From the NCBI GenBank assembly GCA_009917695.1, contig JAACJG010000013.1:62001-126000 (forward strand): 64,000 nucleotides of DNA. Reading direction: 5' to 3'. The notes beneath the pieces are model-generated. The model was not told where the DNA came from. It made no database searches and saw only the letters and a list, made by a program, of their open reading frames with translations. Positions 63,934-64,000 of this stretch are shown one piece after another; within the stretch, counting starts at the first letter, position 1, and each line of letters begins with the position of its first letter. Made by a program: the position numbers and the translations under genes. Source of the DNA: Candidatus Rifleibacterium amylolyticum. Its GTDB lineage: Bacteria; Muiribacteriota; Ozemobacteria; Ozemobacterales; Ozemobacteraceae.

Positions 63934-64000
63934 TTTTTTCTCTCGCTTATAGCTTTAATCAATAACACAACTATCTTAACCCGCAATTGCAGAAAAAACA

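Overview
The window reads as a chromosomal segment of a free-living Gram-negative-type (diderm) bacterium. The evidence is an outer-membrane secretin, lipoprotein-like signals, a type IV pilus/type II secretion apparatus and many large membrane sensors. The mix of split pilus genes, a PilM-PilN fusion, SpoIIE-type phosphatases, class III cyclases, pyruvate phosphate dikinase and a small microcompartment locus would fit an uncultured lineage such as Candidatus Riflebacteria. That placement is from memory and gene content only. I see no phage, transposase or CRISPR array. One tRNA (Pro, GGG) is present.

Layout. 1-830: the start of an STT3/PglB-like oligosaccharyltransferase, reading leftward off the window. 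850-10372: a type IV pilus/secretion block with a GspG-like pseudopilin, PilM-PilN fusion, PilO-like, PilP-like and PilQ secretin, then a HEAT-repeat membrane protein and a rhomboid-like protein without a catalytic serine motif. 10443-18115: an Ig-like/Kelch surface protein, a histidine kinase, RNase HI and an acidic membrane protein. 18148-23969: a dispersed repeat, a 58-aa conserved-looking protein, a LysM protein, and a leftward topB-rhomboid-hypothetical operon. 24150-25355: pilC. 25446-31814: methionine gamma-lyase-like enzyme, tRNA-Pro, cyclic-nucleotide-binding protein, CoA-transferase plus nitrilase operon, pgi. 31828-34419: a 64-aa protein and a three-gene microcompartment operon (two pentamer proteins and a flavoprotein-like/DeoC fusion). 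34418-36574: a leftward membrane/secreted operon ending in two tiny overlapping ORFs. 36640-46141: a CheY-like protein, then a long rightward run ppdK-nusB-MCP/PilZ-pilB-two radical SAM proteins. 46142-61565: a signalling island with two SpoIIE-type phosphatase receptors leftward and, rightward, DUF3147-tldD-tldE-two cyclase receptors. 61580-64000: a second repeat copy, zinc-knuckle DUF1963-like, DUF1287, SnoaL-like and bacteriohemerythrin genes.

How the genes fit together. The pilus genes lie in three blocks (950-6992, 24150-25355, 42535-44301). The PilB block sits beside a chemoreceptor carrying a PilZ domain, which suggests c-di-GMP and chemosensory input to the pilus motor. The most striking observation is the pair of adjacent overlapping cyclase genes (55772-58705 and 58695-61565). 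The first keeps both metal-binding aspartates but has lost the transition-state Asn/Arg. The second has lost both metal aspartates but keeps Lys/Thr/Asn/Arg. This is the split of active-site residues seen between C1 and C2 of mammalian adenylyl cyclases, and it predicts an obligate heterodimeric membrane cyclase. A cyclic-nucleotide-binding protein at 26982-27641 is a plausible downstream reader. A second notable system is the microcompartment operon, in which the aldolase is fused to a flavoprotein-like domain, a cysteine-rich linker and a predicted encapsulation helix.
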